Origin: Ehretia macrophylla
Lineage: Eukaryota > Streptophyta > Magnoliopsida > Boraginales > Ehretiaceae
Direction: 5' to 3'
NCBI GenBank assembly: GCA_037974665.1
Contig: CM075768.1
Coordinates: forward strand, 94,501 to 158,500
Length of the DNA: 64,000 nt
This document shows, piece by piece, positions 22,764 through 33,146 of this stretch. A model generated the notes under the pieces. It was not told the origin of the DNA, did not search any database, and was given only the letters and a program-made list of their open reading frames with translations. Both the position numbers and the translations under genes were made by a program. Position 1 is the stretch's first letter; the number at the start of each line of letters is the position of its first letter.

Positions 22764-23546
22764 CTATCTCAGACATTCCTTAGCCCGGTGTTGGTCACTT
22801 CCACATCCAAGGCACCTGGCAGACTTCTTCCAGCATTGGGCTTCAGTGTGCCTTTTCCGGTTGCAATGACTACACGTGACACTCTGAGAGGTAGTCACAC
22901 TTACTGATGTATCACGGGCTGACTGGGTGGTTTTGGCTTCCTGTTGTGGTTTAGTAACAACTGGTCTTTCTTGACCCTAGCCTTGACTTTGGGTACCTTC
23001 ATCGATAGTTTGCCCTTGTATTTTCTGTCGTTTTGGGTATCCTTTAATCTTATGGTGATCGCTACCGCAGCCTATATACTTCCCCATCTTCCTCCAACAA
23101 TCAACCTCTAAATTACCCCTACATGCACAGTAAGTACTATATGGAGTCAGAGTAGTATCATCCCCAAAGGGCCCCCGAGCTACAGGAATAGGTAAACCTC
23201 TTTGGCGATTTATCCCATCAGATGGCTGTAATTGACTCTGACCGCTACTCGGTTGACTCGACCCTACCATGTCCTCTTTCGTTTCTTTCTTTGCTATTAT
23301 TGCAGCAAAAAAAGGCTCACCATAGGTGAAAAACTGTAGAAGAACCATGTTGCCTCGAATCTCTGGCCTCAACCCTTGAATAAACCTTTGGATTCTCTTT
23401 TCTATAGTTTGTTCCATTCCCGGAGCATAATGTGACAGTTGGTTGAACTGGGCTTCATACTGCGCAACAATCAAATACACTTGCTTGAAAGTCATGAACT
23501 CATTCCTTCGAAGTTTTCCCTTGATCCCAATGGTTCTTCCAGCCAT
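22764..23546 (-). pseudogene. gag: gag of element C with two knuckle pairs, one stop
   Basis: Starts at ATG 23546 (MAGRTIGIKG), chosen over the upstream Met at 23627 because element A starts homologously. Gag core: FMTFKQ, VAQYEAQFNQLSHYAPGM, IQRFIQGLRPEIRGN. A first, degraded knuckle pair (CACRGNLEVDC, IGCGSDHHKIKGYP) is followed by a single in-frame TAG at 22977, then a linker and a second, fully intact pair: CSHCNRKRHTEAQC and CLGCGSDQHRAKEC, ending LR-stop. Apart from that stop (CAG to TAG likely) the frame is open for about 260 codons. The N-terminal half of a normal gag is missing. Four CCHC modules in one gag is unusual. Confidence 0.8.
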
Positions 23547-23897
23547 TCTTACTTCACCAAAAGAGAAACCACCAATATGATATATACATATGCAATCATG
23601 ACACATGAAAAACAAATATGCATACATGTAGTTATATTACACGAAAAGCAACTGCAACATAATGCATAATTATTATGTGATACAACATTGTCACTAAAGT
23701 ACAATCTAACATATAGATTTCATATAGGCAAGAAGCAGTTATGGCTTGGAAGCCACATAAGATTCACATAAGCACATATAACACGTAACTTCATGTAAGA
23801 ATATCAAACACATAAGCTCACGCAAGCATACCTAGACTTCCAAGCATGTTTCTATCGTAGGTCTTCTACCCGCAAACCAGGGGTTCTAAACCGAGAC
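23547..23897 (-). other. Element C leader, left of element 2
   Basis: AT-rich leader similar to 6573-6960 of element A; the remaining bases up to the PBS are 40031-40051. Confidence 0.5.
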
Positions 23898-26307
23898 TGT
23901 GAGACCCCATATTTTGCTTTATCTCGATTTGCGTGTTTTACTTTATTTTGTGTGAATTTACCTATTTGTTTGCTATATGACTTAGAATGTGCTAAATATG
24001 TGATTAATACTCCTAATACATGCTAAGTGTGCATTCATGAAATTTTTATCAAAAACAGAACTAGAAATTTTATCGTCGGTTTTGGTGAATAGTATTTTGA
24101 GCACATGTCCGTTAAAATTTTTACAGGGGTGTTTTAAACGTTTTAAAACCTAGTCATCGGGTATTAATAGACCCGTGTTTGATTAAAACGGATTTGGAAT
24201 CAGTTTTGAAATTTTAAAGATTTTTATACTTTCTTTTGCAAGAAAACGAGTTTTAAGCCGACTCGAGTGAAACTATTTTAATGTAACACTCTTTGTCACC
24301 TAAAATATATTGCATAGAATTAATTTAGTTGTTAATTTAATAGTTGAGCAAGAAATAGTCATTAAAGGACTTAAAAGACTAAAAAAAATAGAATTAAAAG
24401 ACTAAATAATTAACTTTGACCATTCTTATTTTTGTTTGACCTTTACTTATATGCATCAACACACAATTGCAAAGCACAAAAACACACTCAAAACACACAC
24501 AAGGTGGCCGAAACTCCATGGCTTGTTTGTGAGCTTTTTCAACATTTTTTTCAAGAAAATTTTCATTAGAAGTTGCAATTAAAGGCCAATTTCCATCAAC
24601 CAAAGCTTGATTTCACCTCTTGAGCATTCATTGAAGATCTTTGTAGTTTCAAAACACATCATAGGTGAGAGAAAAATTTTAGATCTCAAAAGTCATTTTT
24701 TATGTTTTTGCTTATAATTGCATTTTGAAGAGTTAGAATGTTAATTTGAAGTTATATTATTGCTCAGTGCATGCTAATGATCGATTATATGTATTCTTAT
24801 AAGATTTGAACCGTTGTAGCATAAATTTTTATTTTCGGGTATTTAAATTTGATAGATTGGCCAATTGTTGAATATTTTGAGTTGTAATGGTTGGAATCGA
24901 TTGCCGTCGATTTCTAAAAGTTTGTTAATTACGTGGTAGCGTTGTTATAGTGCCGAATTTTTTATTGCGATGTTTGTGTGAAAATCTAAAAATTTCAGCC
25001 TAGGTGCATTGAGGTTTTAGGGTTGTTGGGCTTGATTTTGATGTGTCTTGGTTGGTTTTCGAGAGGACTAATGTAGTTGATTGAATGAGTGAGTGATAGA
25101 AACTGATTTGAAGTTGTTTGGATTAGTAGAATGTAAGATATGATTATTTGAAGTTTAGGTTGTCTTTCTTTAAAATGTTGAGTTATGCCTTTAGATGATT
25201 GGGTGGTGTTTGAGTGATTGAATTGTGAGTTGTTAATGGTTAGACTAGGGTTTGATTACATGTTTAATGCATGTTAAGTTGGATGGCCTAGTTTGTCATC
25301 TAACTTAGTTGTTTATTGTTTAATTGATTACTTGATGTTATATTGATGCAAATATGATTATTGATTGATTATTGATGAACCGGGAGATAGTCAACGGAAA
25401 CGGTTGTCCTCTTGTGATATGATGTTTATTATTATTGCTGAGTCTTGGTATGTGTATGCCACCTCTCGGGCAACGTCGGGCTATCAGGTTGATAACGGCA
25501 TGACTACCAAAGGCTACCCCTAGCTCGCATGATAGAGGTGTCATGGAGGGAGGGGCTACTGAGGTACCTCGGGTGCGTGAGTAATGGGGAGTTATAAGAA
25601 GAAAGGTTGAGATTGTGATGGCGTTTGGAGCTACACCAACTAGAGTATCCTTTATTGATTGGTCATTATAGTTATATGTTTATATTGTTATTGATGTTTT
25701 ATTGTGTGTTTACTGCACAAAGGATCATTTCCAAGGAGTATAGTAAATACTGTTAGAGATCTATCGGATCCTCACTAAGCTTATTTTATATAAGCTCACT
25801 CTCTATTATTGCATGCATGCAGGTGTTACTGATTCTGACTACGAGTACGTGCCTCTTGAAGGGGAAAATGTGCCTTTCGTGGATAAGTCTTATGTGCAGG
25901 AGTCATTGCCATGAGATTGTTTGTAGTTGATGTATTATGATGTATTATAAACCTACTTTAACTTAAAGACTTATGTATAATGATTTAGTGGTCTTTATTT
26001 TGATTATGTTTAGATTACTAAGTTGGTTTATAATCTATTTTGATATGTATGTATAGATTATGTATGAAGTTGGAACGGAGGCGTATAACTATGAATGGGT
26101 TGTTGAAGGAATGATTACTGTATAATATGGTTATGTTGTATGTTGTTAACTTAATTGAGGAGTTGATTGTTGAATGGTTGAGGAGTTTGGTTGTATGATA
26201 TTCTGAGAGGTTGGTTTAGAGCTTCGGTGTCTTAATTACTGTCGTTATACTGTCGAAATTTCGTTGCATCCTGACTGATTGTATGGGGGTCGAGTTGGGG
26301 CGTGACA
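23898..26307 (+). repeat. Element 2 5' LTR
   Basis: 2410 bp, TGTGAGACCCC to GGGGCGTGACA. TATA-like site 24447-24453, GGCCGAAACTC leader motif 24507-24517, candidate donor ATAG|GTGAG at 24665, hairpin AAGCTTAT/ATAAGCTC at 25777-25797, acceptor ending 25822 (predicted intron 1158 nt), exon-like segment 25823-25914. Confidence 0.93.
25823..25914 (+). other. 92-nt acidic exon-like segment, element 2 5' LTR
   Basis: Two bases then VTDSDYEYVPLEGENVPF and on to VQESLP-stop. Same length and stop as in element 1. Confidence 0.35.
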
Positions 26308-26313
26308 TTTAAG

Positions 26314-26325
26314 TGGTATCAGAGC
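26314..26325 (+). promoter_or_regulatory. Element 2 primer binding site
   Basis: TGGTATCAGAGC six bases after the LTR end. Confidence 0.95.
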
Positions 26326-26599
26326 ACATGTTAGCTGTCAGTTGGGGTATTCTCAGAATGTGGCTAATGGTCTTAGGATGAAAGTATGTATGAAATGAAA
26401 GAAAAGTAAACTATGTGTTAATATGATTAAATGATTAAGTGACTATGTGATTTAGTGCTTATGTGATTATGTGATCAATTTGTTTATGTGATTAATACTT
26501 TAGTAATTTATGTGTTTATGAGAATTGTTGTTTATTTGCTAATAATTGTCTATAGCCTGTTTACGTGCTATAACCTGTGCTAACTCTTTGATTACTAGA

Positions 26600-27811
26600 A
26601 TGACTGGTAGACCGAGAACGAGAGGTAGGCCCAAAGCAGTTGACGAGGTTCCGGGAAATATGGCACCGAGCAGAAAAAGGGATGATGATCGTTTCGGTGC
26701 AGCTATGGATAGGATAGCTGAGGTTATGGCCAGTTAAGTATAGTTGCTAGCAGGGTAGGCTGCCCAAGCTCAGACTTTGCAGGCATCGTTACTGAACGTA
26801 TAGGGTAGATACCACGGGCGTGGTACACTGAAGGAGTTCTTAGGGTATTATCCACCGAGGTTTCAGGGGGAACCAGATGATCGGAAAGCTGAGGCATGGA
26901 TTAGTAAAGTGTAGAAAATATTTGGCCCTATGGATTATATTGATGAAAGAAAGGTCACCTTTGCCGTTTATTTATTTGATGATGAGGCAGAGGAGTGGTG
27001 GCGCACGGTGAAATCTAGTTGGGAGACCCAGGGTATTCCGTATGAATGGGGTACCTTTCTGAGAGCTTTCCGAGCGAAGTATGTCCCGAGGATTGCACGG
27101 GAGAGGAGAGAGGTCGAGTTTCTGTCCTTAGTTCAGGGAAATGCTTTAGTAGCATAGTATGAGGCCACATTTACTAGACGATTCCGGTATGCACCGGAGT
27201 TTGTGGCTGACGAGGAGCGCAAGACTCGTAGGTTTGTGTTGGGTTTGAGGCCCGAGATTCAGGATGCGATGGCCCTAAATCAGTATGATATACTTACTGA
27301 GGCCTTTGATGCAACTTCTAGGTTAGAGAAGAGATTGGGGGAACAGATTGTGTCTAGTCAACCTAGCAAGAGGCCTTTCCAGCCACAGGGTCAGCAGGAA
27401 GTGTTTAGGCCTTCGGTACAACAGGGTGGTTATAGGCTTGTAGTGCAGCAGGGTTCTTTCAGGCTACAGGGTCAGCAGAGTTATTACCGGCCACAGTTTC
27501 AGCAGGGGTCCTATCAAGCTCAATCCCAATATAGGCCGGCCTAGTCTCAAGGTCAATATAGGCCTATTGTTGTGAGACCTCAGCAGCAGGCTGGTACAAT
27601 TGTTTCTTCAGCTTCTAGTTCTTCTAGGGGCAGTGTCAGTGCATCATCACTGCAGTGTACGTACTGCAAGCACCAGGGCCATGTGGAGGCCAACTGCAGG
27701 GTGAAGATAGGGGCGTGTTTGGGTTGCGATAGCAATCAGCATAGGGCGAGGGATTACCCTCGATATCAGAGGACTGAGGGTCGGGCAGCAACTCAGGGTT
27801 ATCAGGGTTGA
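26600..27811 (+). pseudogene. gag: gag of element 2, broken
   Basis: ATG at 26600 (MTGRPRTRGRP), homologous to the element 1 start. Gag core DDEAEEWWRTV, FRAKYVPRIARERREVEF, DEERKTRRFVLGLRPEIQD. Gln-rich repeat linker. First CCHC knuckle intact (CTYCKHQGHVEANC); second has its last Cys changed to Tyr (CLGCDSNQHRARDY). One frame throughout, but stops at about 26735, 26747, 26756, 26912, 27155, 27542 and 27809. Several are TAG where element 1 has CAG. Confidence 0.9.
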
Positions 27812-27843
27812 CCTACTAGTGGTGCACCTCAGCAGCAACGGGT

Positions 27844-28132
27844 TTAGGCTCGGGCCTACGCAGTTGACTTGGAGGAGATGCCTGAAGAGACTGTAGTTGT
27901 GGAAGGTAACTTCCTTATACTTGATCAACTTGTTAAAGTGTTGATTGATTCTGGTGCTATGCATTCTTTCATTACTCCTGCTTGTGTGCAACATGTTAAT
28001 GTGCAACCTAAAAGACTGCCTTATGTTGTTGAGATTAGTACCTCTTTGACTGATAAGTATGTGACTGGCCTAGTTTGTAAGGATTGTAAAATACATTTTA
28101 AGGGGTATATTTTTCCTTCGGACCTTATCTGA
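27844..28132 (+). pseudogene. Protease domain of element 2
   Basis: VLIDSGAMHSFI, DSGA at 27947-27958. Thr after Ala is Met (ACG to ATG, a C to T change). Open from after the TAG at 27844 to a stop at 28130 (TTA to TGA). Confidence 0.88.
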
Positions 28133-28195
28133 TTTCCTAACTAGGGGTACAATGTTATCTTGGGTATGGATTGGCTTTCTAAGTATGATGCCTAG

Positions 28196-29262
28196 TTGAA
28201 CTGTAGAACAAAGGTAGTACAGTTTCATTTGCCAGATCAACTAGTAGTTGAGGTAGTAGGGAGCGGGGGTGCTAAGACTAGTTTTGTTATCTCAGCAACT
28301 AAAGCCATTAAGTTGGTGAGTAAGGGGTGTTCGGGTTATCTAGCTTATTTGATCAACAAGCCATCTGATAAGCTACAGTTGGAGGAAGTTCCTATTATTC
28401 AGGAATATCCCAATGTATTTTCCGACGAGTTGCCAGGATTACCGCCAGAGAGAGATGTGGAGTTTGTGATTAATCTTATTCCCGGTACTCAACCTAATTC
28501 TAAATCTGCGTACCGGATGGGACCAGCTGAGTCGAAGGAGCTGAAAACTTAGTTGCAGGAGTTAATAGAGAAAGGTTTCATTCAGCAGCGTTCTTCACCC
28601 TGGGGAGCTCCTATTTTATTTGTGAAGAAGAAGGATGGTACCTTGAGATTATGCATTGACTATCGTGGTTTGAATCAAGTGACCATCAAGAATAAATATC
28701 ATTTGCCACTAATTGATGAGTTGTTTGATCAACTTCAGGGAGCCTCGACTTGAGGCAAAGGTATTATCAGATTCGGATTCGCACTGAGGATGTTCCGAAA
28801 TCTGCCTTCAGGACTCGGTACGGGCATTATGAGTTTGTAGTTATGCCCTTTGGATTAACTAATGCACCGGTAGCATTTATGGACCTTATGCATCGGGTTT
28901 TTCAGCCGTACTTGGACCAGTTCGTGGTGATCTTTATTGATGATATCTTGGTTTATTCTAAGCCTAAATCGGAGCACAAACAACATCTACGGCTTGTCTT
29001 ACAGAACCTGTAGGAGCATCATTTGTTTGCAAAATTCAGCATATGTGATTTTTGGCTGCAACGTATATCTTTTCTTGGCCATTTTATCACACAGAGCGGT
29101 ATTTTTGTAGATCCCACTGAGATTGAATCGGTGATGTCTTGGAAACGTCCGGAGAATATTTCGGAGGTTCGTAGCTTTCTTGGCTTGGCGGGTTATTACC
29201 GTAGGTTTGTCAAGGACTTTTCTAAGATTGTCGGGCCACTTTCTAAGTTAACTCAGAAATAG
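28196..29262 (+). pseudogene. Reverse transcriptase of element 2
   Basis: [18 protein letters not shown], then a 16-bp net deletion near 28744 that removes KVYSKF just before the motif A Asp and shifts frame, then [21 protein letters not shown] and an intact motif C FIDD at 28933-28944. Stops at 28194, 28550 and 29012 are TAG (CAG/CAA in element 1). Confidence 0.93.
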
Positions 29263-29333
29263 ACTAGTTTTGTTTGGGATGAGAAATGTGAGAGTGGGTT
29301 TCAGGAGTTGAAAAAGTGATTGACTACTGCTCT
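29263..29333 (+). pseudogene. RNase H start of element 2, left of D
   Basis: Continuation of the RT/RNase H connection with stops at 29260 (CGG to TAG) and near 29318 (AGG to TGA); ends at the D insertion after GACTACTGCTCT. The domain resumes at 35631. Confidence 0.75.
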
Positions 29334-29891
29334 TGTGATAGCCCGAACCCGGCACGCATTTAATGGCATTTAGATGCATTTAATTGATTGTTTAACTTAG
29401 TTTATTCATTTTGCATAAATTTCATATTTCTTTTTAAAAGTATTTCAATAATACTTACATTAATTATTTTAAATGAGTATTAACTATTTTGATTGTTTTC
29501 AAAACTCGGATTTATTTTCTTGCACTTAAATTACTTTATTTTTGACAAAATGGAAAAGTAACTCCGAGGCGGAGTAGGTTTTAAACTATTCTACTATTCT
29601 ACTTTTCAAAAATTATATTTTTATGAAATTGCTTATCATTCTAGTAGTGATCGTTTATTCACCGCTTGATCGTATCGCATTGAAAATGAAAGTTAGAGGA
29701 ATATTTCTCGGATTTTGTGAATAGTATTTCTAGTTTAATTTAACTAGTTTTTAGTTGATTTTTATTGAATTGTAAGGTTTTAACTTGAATTAGATTAAAT
29801 GGTATCAAAATAGGCTAATTTGACCATTTTTAACTTGATTTTGACAAAGCCTTTTTTCCTTTGACCATTTTGCCCCTAAGTTGTCATCTTT

Positions 29892-29898
29892 TATAAAA
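29892..29898 (+). promoter_or_regulatory. TATA box of element D 5' LTR
   Basis: TATAAAA in CTTTTATAAAACAAAGG, upstream of a purine-rich leader. Identical site at 33706-33712 in the 3' LTR. Confidence 0.65.
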
Positions 29899-31316
29899 CA
29901 AAGGAAAGAAAGAAAAACAAGGCAAAGGCCACCATGGCCGAAACTCAAGGGAAAAAGAAAAAAAATTGTTTTCATTTTTCTTGCACAATCTTGAGTAGAA
30001 TTGCTCGGGGATCGTGGCTCGGGTCCTTGCGGGTCTTCTTCTTCAATCTCTGTGAAGTTTTTCATGTTTTTGTGCATTTTTATTTAAATTTGATTTTTGT
30101 TACAACTTTTCAGATTTTATATTTATCGCGTTATAATGCCTGTTATTTCTTGAAATAACTTCCTTAGGGTTCGTAGAGCATTGCTTGTTAGTTAATTAGC
30201 AATTTTTACGGCTAGAAACGCAAATTGAAATTAGGGAAGAACGTGAATAGTAAAAATAAATAGTAAAACCCAATATTTTTTGATTTTTGATTTGAATTGC
30301 GATTTCTTGATTTGGATAGGTGCCATTAATGATAGAAAGATAAAATGTGCAATAAAAACGGACCGGCCTTTGTTAAAATTGGAAATTAGACAAAGAAACA
30401 TAAAGGGGCCATTTGACCAAGTGTTGACCATGCTCGAATTGAGTTGGGGGTTTTGCTATTGAGGGCATGGAAGCATTTTTGGAGTTGTTGTGGCGTTGAT
30501 TGAGCGACCGGTTAGCATAGTTGTAGTTCAAACACAGTAGGCGGACTTTTGGGCTTCAGTTGGGAAAGTGAAGTTTCTTGCCATAGAAACGTTCCTTGTA
30601 GTGCCTACCTGAAGGTAGTGAAATCGGTTTCCAAATCCTGTAGCTCGTTTGTTCGTAATTGCCTTTGGAAGTTAGAGATTGAATAGTGATATTTGTCATT
30701 TTCATGTTTGAACTGCTATTACGTGTTTAATTGATGTTCTTGTTGATGTTAATAATAATCGTGCTTGAAAAGTTAATTGAATGCTAATAGTGATTGTAAA
30801 TGTTTGATATCTCGTATATCGCCACTAATCTGCACTTTGGTGCTATCGCTCGTTTATTACTTGTATCTAGTATTGTATTGCATAGTGTCAGGCGCGTGAG
30901 TGATGGGCCTCTCTGGGCAGTCTCGGGCTGCCAGGGTTGGTTTGCTCTAGCTCCGTGTCCTATTCCCATTCTCGCTAGGGTTGCTGCCCTAGGACATTTG
31001 GGTCGTAGATATGTCGGGGTATATCCGGAGTACACCCAGTGGAAGTTATAAGGTGGTTGCGCGCTTATTGTCATCGTTGTCAACATCAAGCTCAAGATTG
31101 ATGTATTGCTCGTGAAATGGTACATTGCTCGTATGAGTGAACCATAGCCTTCAAAGTGTGGTATAGCTTTGAGTAGTTGTGTTAATACTTTTATTAATTG
31201 TTTATTGTATTGTTGTCTATATTGATTGCTTTACTTGTAAGTTATATTGCTTAACTGTCTTATTTGCATTGCATGATCTTATTTCTCTCCACCTCGATAT
31301 CTGTTTCGCCCTCACT

Positions 31317-31339
31317 GAGTATACGTGTTGTGTATACTC
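31317..31339 (+). other. LTR hairpin, element D 5' LTR
   Basis: GAGTATAC-GTGTTGT-GTATACTC, eight perfect pairs after CCCTCACT. Repeated exactly at 35133-35155 in the 3' LTR. Different arm sequence from elements 1 and 2. Confidence 0.65.
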
Positions 31340-31839
31340 ACTCTTCACCACCACATTTCAGAAAATACCATGTTAGCTGGAAAGTTCGTGGTTATGTGAT
31401 AGATCGTGCTTGAAGAATTGTCTTGCGTGCTATGTGGCTTGAGTTGTCAAATATGTAAAGATTTTACTTTCATGAGATGTATATAATCAATGTGTAAAGA
31501 AAAGTCATTTAAGATTTATGTATATGTTAGTAAGTTCTAGATTCAATGCATGTTTGTATTGTCTAAAGGAAAGAGTTAGAATAGTTTGGGTACTTGGAAA
31601 TGTATATATACTTGTTGTGTTTAATTGTTGAGAACCGAGGCTCGGATGGCCTTGAGAAATTTTGAATGGTTGAACACGGTGCTGGTCCACTTATATGCTG
31701 TCGCAGGTTTGCATTTTGCCTAGAAACAGGAGAGACTCCTTCCGTTTTTTCCTAAATTTTATGCCTAGATTTGGAATTGGGTTGGGATTAGATTGATTGA
31801 TAGAACTTCCGGTCTCGAGAGGGATCGGGCTGTTACAAG

Positions 31840-31851
31840 TGGTATCAGAGC
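31840..31851 (+). promoter_or_regulatory. Element D primer binding site
   Basis: TGGTATCAGAGC two bases after the LTR end. Confidence 0.95.
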
Positions 31852-33125
31852 TTGTTTAGCTCATAAGCCGCGACAGGGTCCTTGGTCTATCGGGTAGTAA
31901 CCCTTGGTTGTATGCTTGTTTAGTGTGTCTTGAATGTGTATGCTTGTATGTGAGATTGTGTGTCTTGACTTGAATGTATGCACCTCTGTTATATAGTTAT
32001 GTGTTATGTGTTAAATGTTTCTCAAGTAAAGTGAAGTGACTACTCGTGTATCGAATTGGCATCGTGAATCGAATCGACCTCATGAATTGTTATTTACTTG
32101 GGGTATTTCTTGTAATGTGTGTATTGGAATGTCTTGAATTGGTTATACCGTGATTTGAATTGATTATGTTGTGCTTGACTTGATTATCGTGCTTGAGTGA
32201 CTTTGTTGAATAAACTGTTTTACAAACATGCTTGCATAATAGATTAAGGCATATATGTATAAATGTGATATCTTGGCATTCATACATATCATGTTGAAAT
32301 GGTAAGAAAGACTTCTTCTTTCCCCTGAAGAGAAGTGGTTGGTAGCAGGCCCTCCAAGTTATATGGATTGATGGGAATGAGTAGTATTTGACTATCCTTT
32401 ATTTGGCAGTTGGTGTTTGCTTTTGGAGCTCAATTATTGGCATTCCTCTAAGGTCCTCCTCTGTGCTTAACAGTTGTGAAAAAGTTGCTTTCTTTTGGGG
32501 TTCTATTTGGTTGTTCTCTGAAGCATTGTTTCGGGTATTTTCTTTAGTGTTCCTCAGTAGGTTTGGTATTTGGAATTTCTATCAGACTTATTGTATAGTA
32601 CTACTTACGGTATTCTTTGGAATTCTTAGTGGGCATTCTACTAGTATTTTCCTTGTTGGCACTTATTGGAAGTCTTACACTTGGAATCTTGTTCAGACTT
32701 ATTATCTCATATTGCTTACGGTATGCTGTGGAATACTTTGGGCTTTCTTGGTGGTAAGTTGTATAAAGTTTGCACTCGGCAAATGGTGATGAGGTCTTGG
32801 AGTTTGGTCTTATATGTGCTGCATCTACTCTGGCTATCCTTTGACTTCCTTATTTGGTACTTGTTGAACTTCTACTGGAGATTCGTATGTGGGGTATTTC
32901 TTCGGCACCCTTCTTGTCATTAATATGTGATGTTAATTTTATCTACAGTATCCCTGCTTCAGTCTTTAGTTGGTATTTTCTCGGCATTCTTGGTTGGGAT
33001 TTCTATTTGGGTTTTCCTACGAGTATCTTATTCAGTGTCTTGCTCAGCAACCAATGAAGAGTGGTTAGAGTTGGATTTCAAGTAATGTTGAGTCCTATTG
33101 GAAGAAGAATTGCGAGGACGCAATT
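31852..33125 (+). other. Element D internal region, non-coding
   Basis: AT-rich leader to about 32290, then ATGGTAAGAAAGACTTC that stops soon, possibly the remnant of a gag start. From 32560 to 33060 a degenerate array of GGTATTCTTTGG / GGAATTCTTAG / GGCATTCT units like elements A and C; the open frame 32388-32789 falls within it and shows no family resemblance. A perfect hairpin AATTGCG-AGGA-CGCAATT lies at 33108-33125. Confidence 0.7.
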
Positions 33126-33146
33126 GTTTTAAGGGGGGGGGAAGGA
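33126..33146 (+). promoter_or_regulatory. Element D polypurine tract
   Basis: GTTTTAAGGGGGGGGGAAGGA, abutting the 3' LTR. Confidence 0.85.

Larger units (their letters stand above)
29334..31837 (+). repeat. Element D 5' LTR
   Basis: TGTGATAGCCCGAAC to GGGCTGTTACA, 2504 bp. TATAAAA at 29892-29898, GGCCACCATGGCCGAAACTC at 29927-29947, CCCTCACTGAG box with a perfect hairpin GAGTATAC/GTATACTC at 31317-31339, then TTTCAG. A stretch of about 23 bp near 31660-31690 is absent from the 3' LTR. Confidence 0.93.

Noticed and set aside
29934-30158. MAETQG.. open frame with an excellent Kozak context in the D LTR
   Set aside because: The second LTR copy (33748) diverges after the first few residues through indels, so the protein is not conserved; the motif is kept as a leader finding.
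32388-33057. Open frames in element D that could be a membrane protein
   Set aside because: Same low-complexity array; frames overlap each other and no start or homology is supported.
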